Origin: Acridotheres tristis
Lineage: Eukaryota > Chordata > Aves > Passeriformes > Sturnidae
Length of the DNA: 64,000 bases
Direction of reading: 5' to 3'
Assembly (NCBI GenBank): GCA_037013685.1
Contig: CM072888.1
Location: forward strand, 10,831,034 to 10,895,033
In this document: positions 38,336-51,400 of the stretch, in pieces
Position numbering within the stretch: position 1 is the stretch's first letter
Layout of the letters: the number at the start of each line of letters is the position of its first letter
Translations under genes and position numbers: made by a program
Notes under the pieces: model-generated
The model's database searches: none
What the model was told of the DNA's origin: nothing
What the model saw: the letters and a program-made list of their open reading frames with translations, nothing else

Positions 38336-38447
38336 TTTTTATGTGTTTTATTCCTGCTGAATGCACCAGTATTTCATAGCTAACAATCTAGTAAATTCTT
38401 AAAAGTTCCAGAAAGGAGGCTACTTCCATAAAATCACAGATTCCTAC

Positions 38448-38578
38448 CTGTATGCTTCCCAAGCTCTGCAAGAGTGTCCTGGTACATGCTCAGCATCTGA
38501 TCGCAGTGAGCAATTACACTTTTGCGCATGTTGTCCCAGTGAGGAGCGAGTTCTCCCAGGTCTTTAAGTTCCTGATTC
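38448..38578 (-). CDS. INPP4B: INPP4B exon: central helical region (131 bp)
   Basis: G completes the split arginine codon, followed by [40 protein letters not shown] and KHT, plus one base of the next glycine codon. The acceptor is TTTTGGTACAG and the donor is ACAG|GTAGGA. The heptad-like spacing of Leu, Met and Ile suggests helices. Family literature describes a Nervy-homology-2-like segment in this part of INPP4B, but I cannot place its limits from the sequence. Just downstream, in transcription direction, a plus-strand CR1 LINE ends about 115 bases from the donor. Confidence 0.93.
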
Positions 38579-39199
38579 CTGTACCAAAAGGCAAGAAGAG
38601 AAGGCACTAATTAATTCCTTGATCCATTAGGATTCATAAAAATTAATCTAAAACAAGTTTGTTTCAAAACATAAGGAAGATTTCCTAACTGAAAGAAAAT
38701 CTGTTTTCAGAATGTTTGCAAGATCTGCTTTTCATCTCTGTTCTATAAGTGCACAATAAAGAATGTCAGTAGATAATGCAGCAATTTCTGTGTTCAAAAC
38801 TCATCTGGTATAAATGCAATAGCCTTCAAACTGAAATACTATTTCTTCCACGAAGGAAAGAAGGCTTCCAGGCTCCAGAAAGCTGTGCTGAGAGCAAGTG
38901 ACTTTTTGTGAAGAAGTATTAAACACCATTGGAAAGAACACAAAGTTTGCTTTTCCCCCCAAAACTTTCAGTTATAGCTGTTTTGATACTCTTTGGATAC
39001 TTTCATAAACATATTTCTAGCAGCATTTCTACAAAAGCCAGTTTAACCAGCACACCAGCCCTCATCACATTTCTTCAGCATTCAAAACAAAACATACACA
39101 CACAAAAAACCCCAACACCAGTCCCCTAAAATATCATGTCCAGCCTTACAGTGTTCATCACGTCAAAACAGCAGTGCTGTGGTAACCAAACATGCCACT

Positions 39200-39231
39200 G
39201 GAAATCCAAAAGGAAATCCAAAAGGAAATCC
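39200..39231. repeat. 12-bp tandem repeat, about 2.7 copies
   Basis: The unit GGAAATCCAAAA occurs twice perfectly and is followed by GGAAATCC. It looks like replication slippage. Confidence 0.95.
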
Positions 39232-42200
39232 TTTAGTAAATTGTCAGTTTTCCTGTACACTCTTGAGAGCTGACCTGAGTTAAATAGAGAACATTTGCAT
39301 TTCCTGCACAAACAAGCTTTCCCTGGGCTTTCTGTTTGGTTTTCCCTCTTGCAAAGGAAGTTTCTCATGTATCTATCCCAAAGCCACTTTGTGGGACCTG
39401 CTTTCATTCCCCAAATATCTGGAATTGTGGAGGAGAAAATGCTTGCAACAACCACTTTTCCTTATTTTCCTCAGAGCATCAAGAAGAGTATTTCACTGCA
39501 ATTCTCAGAAGTCTCCAAAAAGGCTTCCAGAGGACAGCTCTTGCATACAGAAAAATTATGGAAGAAAAAGTAAAAATGGGGGAGAAGGGGCAGAAAGAGG
39601 GAGGAAAAGAGCAGTGAGCCTGAAGCACATGAACACAGAGTTCATTTATGTGAGAAGCAGATCTGACCATTAGTCAAAAAGTCTGAATATTATTTCTTAA
39701 GCAGAACAGCCACACACTGGTACAGTGATGTTTTCCCCATCATTATCACCTTTGCAGTAGTGTGAACAGTGCTAGAATAAGCTCCATAGGCATAACTCTG
39801 CTCCTGGTGTAGAGGACAATCAAAACCAAACAGATTGCACTGGAAGCAGAATTAAAGCAATTCATTTATACACATTCTTGAAAATATCAACATAGAAACA
39901 AAGACGAACATATGAATTTGTTGAGAGTTTATGTTAATGACATGATTATTTTTGCCATTTAATTGCTCCTGAAGCTGAACCAATTCAACTTTCCTTCATC
40001 AATACAAACCAGCAATGTAACATAAGAATAATCTGCCATGAAAGGATAAACCCAACATTTTCAATGATCCTTTTTTTTGCCAGTTTTTAGCAGTTTAACA
40101 TGAAGCGTCCCTCTAAATTAAAATCTTAGGGCTTCCTTCTCAGAAAAGCGTGTAAAATTTTTCAGGGTATGCAATTTTGTTTATGTGTAGTGGTAATATT
40201 TGGCCCTTAATATTTATGGTGTCTGATTTAATAGTTTTAGCAACAACGTTTGGACCTGGCTGGCTTCCAAAATTTACTACTCCTTCTGCACAGGAATACA
40301 GTATTCTATCCAAGAACTATATCCCTGCCTCTATCTAAGCTCATGCCTGGAGCTGTTGGTCTCAAGCTGAAGTTAAAAAACAGCAGGAATAGAAACCTTT
40401 TATTGCAGACTAAAACATCCAACCAAACCCAAAAACTTGTTTAACTGGCTGACTATGAGTTAACTTCACTGACACTAATAGCAATGGGAAGGGGAAACTC
40501 AAATCCCTCAATATTAATTTTAATATGTTTTCAAGAAATATCAAATCCTGCCCCCATTACTGGTGACAAGGTTGGTATTTGTTTCTGCTCAGAAACATGT
40601 ACAAATCACTGAAGTAAAAATTCAGCCTTCAATATGCTACAAAAATGACACATCAACAATGCTGAAAGCAAGAGTACAGTGCTATAGAAATCTAGAGCAT
40701 ATGCAGCATGGAAACTTTAAAGACTACATTTTATGAATTTTTTTTCATTTTAAAACACAGCAAAATCAAAACCATTAGAAAACAGGATTATATGACAGAT
40801 ACTTCCTCAGAAAATAGCCTCATTGCACACTTTATATCTTTATTATTTTTTCTAATGGAATTATAGAAGACAGAGGATTTAAATAGGATTTGTGTCTTGT
40901 GGTTTATTTACAGTTTGTCATTGCTGTTGTTGACTCAATACAATTCTGAGTTATGAAAGAAAAAAGTTGTCTTTTCTATATCTAAACACCATCAACAATA
41001 CTCCATAGTACCAAGCTTTATTATTACTATCTTTTCCAAAAGTAAACAGAGTGGAAAAAACATAATATTTTTCATCTTTGAAAGTTTATAGTTCATACTA
41101 ATACTCACAATTTTAGAAATTTTTAATGATATTTTAATACTTTTATGATAACTTATTTCACTGAATACTTTAAAAACATGTTTCAAACAGTAATTGTACT
41201 ATTAAAAAATTCACCTTTATAATAGATATTGGTTCTACAGAGGGCAAATCGGTCACTGATCCAACCTTTCAATGCATCTGTGGAACTTGGAACAGCTTGT
41301 CAACTGAACAGGAGGCTTAGAGTAAACTCTGTGTTGTTAAAATAGAGCTATTTATCATTTTATCCCCCCACTCCAAATCTTCTTTTAAAGTATTTTCCAG
41401 ATAATTGCTCTTATCGCCATGACAGATCTTGTCCTCTGCATCAGCTTCAGCTCACCTTACAGAATGAAATCCAAGCTTTGTCTAGAGCTGTTTGTCTTTG
41501 GTTTGCTGTTCACCTCCCCAAAGTGTCTCCTGCACAGTCCTTTCTGTCACTGCCCAATGGAAACTCCACCCAAGAACATGTCTGAGCTTCCACTGTCTCC
41601 TGCCTCCATTAATCAGATACATTCCTTGGTGGCCTTGGCATAATCCTGGCCCAGTTGTATCTAACCAGAACGTGCATGTCAACAGTCTGTCTCATTCCTC
41701 ATTCTCCACCTGAAATACTAGCTAATTATTTGCTAATTTTTAAGTCTGTTTTAGGTAAGATCTGATTTTCACATGCATTCTTTCCTTTGGTAGACTAATT
41801 ATGTACCAAGAAGTCCATTATCAAGAAATGGCTGGGAACTCAAGGCTCAGATGAATATTTTGTCTTTGACTTACCAACTCACGCTTTTGTATTTTTGAGA
41901 GCACCTTAGGTGCATGATTATAGTAAACCACTAAAAATACCTGAAAGAGGCACAGTGAATTTCCTGTATGATTTATGTTGGAAATTTTTACTCAGAGAGC
42001 TCCTGCTCTGTGCCACGCACTGTAATGACAGCAGTACCAGGAAAAGACTTGCTCATCACTTTAAATACAACAGCTTAGAGGTCTGAAGGAAGCAAATTCA
42101 GTGCTAAAACACAACCCCCCTGATTTCTGCAGGGAACACTTTGAATGAGTGGTATGCATCATGTTGCAAAATTATTTGGAGGAAGTCCCAACATTGAAAT

Positions 42201-45200
42201 CATGTTTCTAATGAACTTGTTTCTGCAAAGCTACCACTGACAGTCCAGACACCATCGTGGGCTGCACAGTGAAAACCTGTGGTCAGTGACAACAAAACCA
42301 AAATAATTAAAACAGCAGCAAGATGTGAAAATGAGCAAGAGGAGTGAAAAGGGGGCAAACCCTCAAAGAATTTTCTTGGGTGTGATTACTGTGTCTCAGA
42401 AGAGGAAACAGCAGAAATAAGCACTTGCATCATTAAGGACACGGCACTAATCCTGACAAATTGAAAGATGAAGTTGAAAAGATCAGTGCAATTAAAAGGA
42501 GATAGTTAAGAGAATACATGATAGAAGCACATAAACCAAAAATGCTGTATGAAGACCAAGCAGCAATTTTTTATACATACAGCTTCAAAAATCCAGCGAT
42601 GCAATTCCTAGTGAAGGAAACGTGACTAATTCAAAACCTAAAAAATGAAGCGATTTTGGCCTCCACCAAGCAAAATTGGCTTCTGAAATCTACTTTCACA
42701 AAACATCAGAAGCAAAGAGCTTGGAAGGATTCAAAACAAGATGAGACATTTCTGCAGATTATATTTGCAAAACTTCTATAACATTATAACAGCATAAAAA
42801 TTCTGAATATTTATCAAACAGGAGCTTTGGAGTAAATATACACCATAAGCTTTGGGATAAGACTCAATCACTCATAAGTAAAGGAGCTTAGAAGCTTCTT
42901 TCTAAGGAAAGGAGCACAAGAATTATTTTTCATAACAAAGTTCACTTCAAAATGAATGGATAACCATTTCATCTTTTATTTTTTTTTTTTAGAACTGAAG
43001 CAGATAAAATTACTCTCATTTTTCTTTCCTACAAGATATGCTTCTGTGATATATAGGCAATAAACTCCAGACAAACAATATAACATTCCCCCTAGAAATA
43101 AAATAATCATAGTTTTTTCATTCTATTGTTTCCAAAACAGACAAATAATTATTGAGGAGTTAATGCTATCCAGGGAAAAAAAAAAAAAGGCATGTTTCTT
43201 TCTTTACTAATAATTTTCTTTTAGAATCTCTTGGAAACTGCTACCCTTTTTGGATTCTTATAGAATTTGCCAGTTACTCCAGGTTTTAGTAAGCCTGACC
43301 TGACATGCAACTAAAAACTATGATGTAGGGTGTGCTTGCCTTTTGCAATGCCCTGAACAGCTGTTTAGAAAAAAAACAGCAAACAAACAGGAAAAAAAAG
43401 CAAATAAAACAGACCAAAAAATCTCACCATGACCACATGAGCAAACTACCCATCCCAAAAAAGGCAAAAAATACATTTAAAAGTATTTTAAATTCTGTTT
43501 TCCTATACATGTGTGGAGAACAGACTGGGGTTTGCAAAGCCATGAAAAAATTTTGCACTGTTCCTAAGAGCTGAAAAATTTAAGTTCCTTTTTGGTTTCT
43601 ATCCACCACAATTCCCTTCTTATTATACAAAAGTGTAGACAATATTTAAGCTAAATTAAACTCGTTTCTCCCTTCCTGCCTTAAGACCATTTCCCTTCCA
43701 TTCCTGCCTTAAACTCTTTCCTTGCTAAACTGTCTCCCTTCCTTGCATATTTTAATACTTAGATTCATCTTTCAAAACCTCAACATCTTCAAAGAGCATG
43801 ATCATTTGGGGTTAATTGTATGATTTGCATTGAATAGTAGAGGATAATTCTCCTGCATCAGACAATTTTAGTGTCTCAAATTCAGAAATACTTAGAATTA
43901 TATCTGTGGAATTCACACTTTTATCCTAAATTATATTTTAGTAACTAGCAGTAGTGTCTAAAATTGTTTTAGGGGTTTTTTTTGGTTGGTTATTTTTCAA
44001 TTTTGATTGTTTCACCACAATACAGTGGAATCAGCTTAAGACAATATTGCTTCAGTTCCACAACATGAGCAAAACCATTTTACTTTCACAGTTTATATTT
44101 AAAACTTTATTTCCTTGTTTCAGCTTGGAGTCATATATGTGGCAGGATTAATCACATTATTAATTGAACAATTACTCAACCATTGAAACATTTTCCAGGT
44201 TTCTGCTTTCCTTTTTCCTTCAATTTATTAATCAGAATTCATCATTCGAAATACAGAGTGAGGATCTCTGTGACACAAACAACATCATAAAACTCTACAG
44301 AACTTTTTTAGTCGCCTTCATACCTTAAGTGACAGGAAGTGACAAAGTTTTTCACTTCAATTTTGCATTTTTTCATCATATTGTGGGAGGCTCTAATTTG
44401 CTCAACATGGACTTGTTAGGGCATGCTGTGCACAAATATAACATCTGGGAATCTTAGCAGCCTTTTCTATTTCTAACCACTACTGAATGATTTCTCTGGA
44501 GTCCTAAAATCTGTGTAGATCTTGCAAAAAAAGCCTTCTCTGAGAGGGCCCAGTCTCAAAATACAATGTAAGAACACAATATAGAATGTATAGCATTTTA
44601 TAGATTCAGAGCTGCTGAATTCTAGGTAATGTTACGTATCAGTAACTGTCACAAAAAAAAAAAAACCAACCAAAAAAAACCAGGTGATGTCACTCAATTC
44701 CACTGCAGTACAACTTTAAACACCCAAAATCAAAGTAAAATCCAGAAAATTTTACTTAAATCACCAATGAAAGCCCCTCTTTCACATAGGCCCTATCTTC
44801 CAAAATTGGTTGTGAACAGTGAAATCAAGAGGAGAGAAGATTATGCAGTGTTCATTCATTACAAAATTTTATCCTTTAGTTTATAAATTAACAGAGTTTA
44901 CAACTGATCTTGTCTGATGAGGAAAATTGTCTGAACACTGTTTACAAAAGTCAAGCTACACTTATGTTCATATACTTACATTCCTTTTATGCAGCAACTG
45001 ATGGAGAGTAAGAAAAAGGTTTCACATCCTCTTTGATGCACGATGAGGTAAATAATGCATTTGTATGTATTTGAGCTACATTTTACTGAACTTGAAATGC
45101 TGAAAACACGGTACTTACAAGAAACAAATGTTGTGAAAATCCTTAAGTGGATAAGCATAGTAGCAGTGCCTCTCTGAATGTGGTTGGTTCAAATATCTTC

Positions 45201-48070
45201 AAAAATCATGGTAATTTTACCCAAAACCAGTTTTATTAAATGCTATCACCTCTTACCAGTGCAACACTTTTGCAATGCTGCTGCTCAAAAACAAGTCAAG
45301 TAAATACCAACATCCAAATGTCCAAAAAAATCAAAGCCTACTCTCTACACGTGGCATGTAATTAGCCTGGGGCTCCATTTCTCAATGGAAGTTGTGTAAT
45401 AAGAGGAAATGGGAAAAAAAAATGTATTGTTCCAATTGTTACATGAAAGAAATAAAATACAGACTGCATAGATTTGCACCAAAAAAAGCCTAGTGTTGAT
45501 GGGACAGGACAGTCATTTCTGATGCAGGAGAAAGCTTGTGTGTGTGTGCTTTGTATTCTGGAGAGAGGATTTAAGTTCAGTAATTTATATTTGAAATTGT
45601 CTTATGAGTTGTGATCAGAAATTGCCAAATTCAAGTACAGGTGGAACTTCCTTTCAGCCAAATCTCTTGCTGTGCTGTTCCAGTTACACCTACAACTGCA
45701 AACTTCAATGATACAGGTCAATCAACTTTCTAAAAAATTGTTATAAGCTAAGACTTTTTTATATTCATTAGGTTCAAAGAACCACTTGGCTAATCTTGCA
45801 TGACACCTGTAAAATATCTGGACCAGATTTGTATAAAGAAATATTAAAAACATCAGAAAGGGCTCATTGGGACACCTCAAAAGGAAACAGAAATAATTTT
45901 GTAATAAAAACCAGCAAAGCAGACTGTATGACCCTTACTAGAACAATAAAAATTATCATACAGCTCCTACTAAAATTTCTTCTAGGGAGGTTTGAAGGAT
46001 AAAATCTTTAATTCATGCATTTCTTAAAAAACATTATTTCATGTTGAAACCCAAAGTTAAATACCCTTAGAGGTTACACATTTCAAAGCATCATGTCGGT
46101 AAATGAAAGAGTTTGGTTAACAATGAACACTGGAGTTTTATCAAGAGATAAACTATCTTAATACCTGTGAGAAAAGGGAATTTAAACTACAATCTATAAT
46201 GAATGCTGAATAGGATTAACACTCACTTGCATACTTTATAGGTAATTGCTTCAGACCTGACTATATTGAAGCCACAATAAAAATAAAATGAAACAGGCTG
46301 AGTATGATAAGAAGTGGCTTCTGAGACAAAAATATTTATCCTTCAATAGCAAGTGTGGGAAAAAGACACAGAGAAGAATACTTGAGAAGAGAATTGCCTG
46401 AAGATGGTGCAGTGCATGTTTTGTTTGAGCTCAACACTTGATATAGTAGCATCCTCCTCACACGTTTTACTAGATTACAAGTGTAAGAACTCCACAAGAA
46501 CACGCGTCTTCACTATTATTTTGAAAAGGAAAGCCCAGACAAAGCTGAAGCTCCAACCCACACACTTATGTGATGATAGATGACACAGATGCCCCTATTC
46601 CCACCATCTGCTAGTATGCCACGTGCTATTGCTCCTTTTATTCAGTCCTATCTCCTCCCTCAGACTATATCAATCACTTTGTCTCTCTTTCACACCCACG
46701 CTTTCAACTAGGCTTGAACAGCTCAACCACATTGGCAGTCAGGAAAATCAGAAGCACTTATCTCAATCTTTGTGCAACTTTTGCTTCTGTTTCTTACTCA
46801 AATCTTTTCTTTATTTTGGTGAGGAGAAAAGCTCACCATGGTGATTTTTTACTATGAGTTTCTCCAGGGAGGTGAATTCTATAATATAAAATCACAACAA
46901 GGGCTATTACTTGCATTACGCCTTTGGAGAGAATAACACAGTAGTAGTAAAAGTGGTTAAAGTAATCCTCTAACATTTAAAAGGCATTTACCCGTGGGGC
47001 AAATGAAAATATGGGAAGTGCATGAACTGTGAGAGTCAGCATAATCTATTTTTATTGCTTACTGAAAAAAACCTTGCACATAAGTATTCTCAAACAAGAT
47101 GAGGCCATAAATGCCTAAACACAGTACTAAATGAATAAAATAAAGTATTATAACAATTCATAGGATTTTTATAACCCATCATCACCATGCATAAGTATGT
47201 ATCAGTCCACTGACTTTATTAAAATCAAGATTCCAGTCTCCCACATGCTGTTCTATTGGCATAAAAACATCACACAGAAGCAACAGATGGGGTGAATGAA
47301 AAAAAGAAAAGAAACTCCATATTGCAGAACAATCCACCTCTGTAAACCACAACAGGAAGGAATTGCCTGAAAGTGCACAGGATGGCAGTGAGATGCAACA
47401 GTAGGTCACAGCATTACTCTTAGACACAAGACCAGATGGCCATCCGTGTGTGAAGCAACTTTCATGAGGAAGGGGGCAATGTCTTCCACATCATCCTTTA
47501 TCATTGAAAAAAGAAGGCATTGTCTTCAGGGTAGCCCAAGACTACTTAAAATAAAAGTGTTTCCCTAAATTTTATCAGCACAGCTTACAAGGATTCAAGG
47601 ACAGGCTGCCATTTTAATCACCGCAATGAGAAATTGGACATACAAAGGATTTTGGGAGACCTGTGTTTCTTATTCTTTTTCTCCAGGCCATACACATTGT
47701 AATGATTCTCAGACATCTCTCCTGCTTACAAGGCCAAACATGGACTAAGGTTTCAAACAAACATTCCTTTGGTATCCTTTTCTTATGCCAACTAATGTAG
47801 ATTAGCTAGAGGAATGCCATTTTTATCCTCATTGCTCCTTTATTCACTACCAACTTGTCATTTTCCATGGTATAATGTTTGTCTGTGTTATTAAGTCTAC
47901 CCAGCCACATAGCCAAACACACCACAGTGTTGTTCACACCCCTGTCATTTGCTGAATCCTTTTAAAATATTAATGTTCCTGAATACCTATATTGTTAACC
48001 AAATGTTAGCATTCACAAATTTAAAGTCATGACCACACTTTAGCACAGTTCATTGCTCAGAACTTATGAT

Positions 48071-48117
48071 GTCCTAAAAATTCTGAGCAGAACTGGAGTC
48101 CTAAAAATTCTGAGCAG
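48071..48117. repeat. 20-bp direct repeat, 27-bp spacing
   Basis: GTCCTAAAAATTCTGAGCAG is present perfectly at 48071-48090 and 48098-48117, separated by AACTGGA. It lies about 155 bases downstream of the 48272 donor in transcription direction. Confidence 0.95.
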
Positions 48118-48271
48118 TCAAATCTGCTGTTTATTTACAACTGTGAATTCTTAGCAGCCAGAAAGTGTCCCTTTCATACTTCAAATTAACATTTTTTAGC
48201 TCATCATTTGCATGATACCAAGTCAGAAAAATAAATTTTAGTACTTGCTATTGCTGCTGTTTCTTCCTTAC

Positions 48272-48419
48272 CTTCTCATATCCTCCTTAATGTGCAGATT
48301 TATTAGTTCTTTAGGAACATGGAAAGAGAGGGTAGTCTCAGCCATCTGTTCCCGGATCCGCATCCACTTGTTGTCAGAAGTAGGGAATCTATATAACTTA
48401 CAGACTGGGTTTCTCAACA
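48272..48419 (-). CDS. INPP4B: INPP4B exon: central region start (148 bp)
   Basis: This exon starts with TG, completing the split valine, and encodes [20 protein letters not shown], then [20 protein letters not shown], then LHIKEDMR. It ends in AG, the first two bases of an arginine codon. The acceptor is CTCTTTGCAG and the donor is AGAAG|GTAAGG. The residues agree with vertebrate INPP4B from about position 230. The region carries amphipathic, probably helical sequence with conserved KWMRIREQM and HVPKELI motifs. No catalytic residues lie here. Small tandem duplications occur in the introns close to both sides of this exon but not within it. Confidence 0.93.
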
Positions 48420-51400
48420 CTGCAAAGAGGAAAAGTATTATTGCTTTACTGTGGTCATATGACTCTGAAAATTTATGACAATTTATGACAAAAAATTAAT
48501 ATTAATTCGCCCTTGCTTACAAAATTAATTTTAGAACCGTTAGAATTCAACTAAAACATTTAAATTTTATTTCATTTTTATACCAGCACATGGAGGACAA
48601 AGTATTACTAGTACATCAGTAAATCACATTTTGCCAGCAGAATAGGTTACCTTTGAATTTAGGTCTTCAGAGGAGTGAGAATGTAAATTAAACTCTCTTT
48701 TCTTACATTTAAGCTCAAGTTAGGAAAAACAGAATGCACAAATGAACAATGAACTCAATACAGTCACCACCGTTGCAGGTGGTAACCTGCTAGAACCATT
48801 CACAATTCCAATAAATTGCACAGGACTCAGAGTTCAGCTGCATCTTCCCCTTGACATGCACACACAAGTCATTAACACAAATAGAAGGTGTGCTTCTACA
48901 TTAAAAGGAAATTTGACCTTTGACCATGTGAGAGTTACCTTGATCACTGATGTAGTCAAGACAGTGCTACTACATAGAAATAAATATAACAGCCCTGTCA
49001 ATAGGCTACACACACAGTTTTCAGATCACTATTGCAACATGACATAAGAAAAATCACATTTCTTGGTATTTTGGAAGATTATGCTTAAAACCCATCATGT
49101 TTTTTATTTTACAGTTTTCACATGTTGGCTACATTTCCATTCAGATCTTACAATGATGCTGTATAATAAAGGTGGGAAATTTCTACTCTCTCCTTCCCAT
49201 CTTTTTCTTTTTTTTGTCCTGCTCCTTTTTTCCAGAAAGAACAAATAGGGGAAAAGCTGAGGAAGAAAAAGTTCTGTTTCACTACTTTGATAAACTTACT
49301 TGGAGACAAATGGCTGTCATTTAACACACATGTCCACAGCATCCTAACTCAGAATGACTTTGGAGAGCCATCCAAATCCTCCTCTGGTACCTTTCTATCA
49401 GCCTCCTGGAAAAAGCTGCCTTCCAGCAGGCTCCCATTGATCTGCTGCTGAGTGGGCTCTGTAACTCAGAGGAATGCATTCCCCATGTGTGTGAGCTGTG
49501 GGGAAACTGCTGCTGTCAAAATGACAGCTACTAATAGACATTGCAATTCACAACTTCCTGACACCATCAATGTTTATGCAGGCTGATTTATAGAGAATGA
49601 AAAATAAAAGGTACACAAACTGGCTTGTCTATCTAAGCAATCAGGTTTTTTAACAGAAACCCTTTATGAAATGCCTAAAAGAAGACCAGACATTTAATAC
49701 ACTGATAATAAACCCATTGCTGGCAACTCAAAGAAAGGAGCAATGTTTAAGTGGTTGTACTGCACTGTATTCCCATCACTCTACTGAGTTATCTTTCATC
49801 ATTAGTCTTTGATGGAAAAACTGGAAGCCTTTTTAGAGTCATTTTGTCTTCAGTTATCAGTGATTTTACTTTCAAAACCTAAATTCTGACTTAGTCTTAT
49901 GAAATAACCGAAGAAATACTTGAAATCTCTGACATATGAAAACCAGCAATTTTTCTTTACTAATAATACCCAAACTATCTCAATGTTCAAACATTTTTCT
50001 GCACACTTTTAGAGTTTAAGGATCCTCACCATGGAGATTTAACTACAGAAAAAAGCATCTCCAAGTCCTGTGTACCCATGATCAACTTTGACCAAGTGTT
50101 CAGGCTTTATTACACACTTGCTTAAAATATGTGGCAATGCATAGTTCTTATTTTCCTTCTCTTTTGTTGAGATTCCTGTAATCAATGAAATCAGTCTCAT
50201 CAATAATATTAACAGTTTCTGTCAATTCACACAGCTGATATATGGCACCAATCATCTCCCATTAACAAGGCAGGGAATGCAAATTTCCAAAAGTCAGGGA
50301 GAGCTCAGGAAACTAAGGGCTAATTCAGATCTGGCCTTAAACAGAAAACTGCCAAACAGATGATAATTTTGGGTTGGGTTTGTTTTTTTTCTGTTGTGCC
50401 TCTGATCAGGAGGGAGCAGGCTGGTACATATGACCAGGACATTTTAAATGATGATGCCCCAGACACAAAAGACTCTTTTCTTTATTTTACCTTTTTATAT
50501 CTACTTCGTAAGGAGCTCATCAAAGGACTTTTTTCCAAGAATAGCCCTTAAATTTGCACTCAGAATCTATTACACTGAAAAACACATAGTAATCTGTGAG
50601 AACCTAAAAAGTAGCTGAAAAATCTCTTTCCTCCCATCTCCTCCCTGTCACCACCATCACAAGGGAAAAAACCAAACCCCAGAAAACCCATCAGGGCTGC
50701 AGCAAGGGACAAAGAACAGTGAAAATATGGATCCAAAGTTGTGACTTTTATTGCTGCTAGAATTATTAAACTCCTCTCTGGGCACTAGCTGAATTTTCAG
50801 GTCTTTGATTCAGGTCTGAATTTTCAGGCGGAGATAATCTCAAGTGTGTTGTAAATTTTTTCAAATGGTCAAATCATATCTCCATGGGTTTAGGAAGATA
50901 ATTTCATTTACAAACTCAGAAAAAAAGCCTGGGAATTTTTCCCAAAGAATCAAAAAAAATTCCAATATGCAGTTTTGCTAAAGTTTAAGACGGTCAATAA
51001 AAGCTGCATAGTACTTGATGTTTTCCTTATAAACAGAACTACTGAAAGAATGTGATTCCATAAAAAAGTCTCAGAAGCAGCTTCCTTTCCAATTACAACA
51101 ATAATTAATTTCTAACTATAACAAGTTGTCTAGAACAGAATTCTAGAACGCATGTAAAAGCATCCAAACAGTAAGAATGGCAAGACTAGAATTGGCATTT
51201 ATAAAAAACAGTTATTAAAATGACTGGAAGTTTCATAAACATAATCCTTCCTGTATTTAAACAGTGATCATGAGAGGCATTAAAAAAAAGAAAATCCACA
51301 TGAACTGCAGTAGTCAAAAAAGAGAAAAACCTATTTTAAAAGCTTTTCTCTATAGCATCAAGCCAACAGCCAATGCCATATATTTACCCATCCATATTTT

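Larger units (their letters stand above)
32321..38447 (-). other. INPP4B intron (about 6.1 kb)
   Basis: Holds an AT microsatellite (36031-36085) and a CR1 fragment of about 790 bases (37541-38335). The rest shows no recognised feature. Confidence 0.8.
38579..48271 (-). other. INPP4B intron (about 9.7 kb)
   Basis: Longest complete intron in the window. It holds a 12-bp tandem repeat (39200-39231) and a 27-bp-period duplication (48071-48117). The rest is AT-rich with A tracts near 43170 and 44650. No CR1 or coding exon was recognised. Confidence 0.8.

Noticed and set aside
48742..49047. Plus-strand ORF of 101 codons
   Set aside because: Antisense to INPP4B within an intron, with no recognisable domain or codon-use signal.
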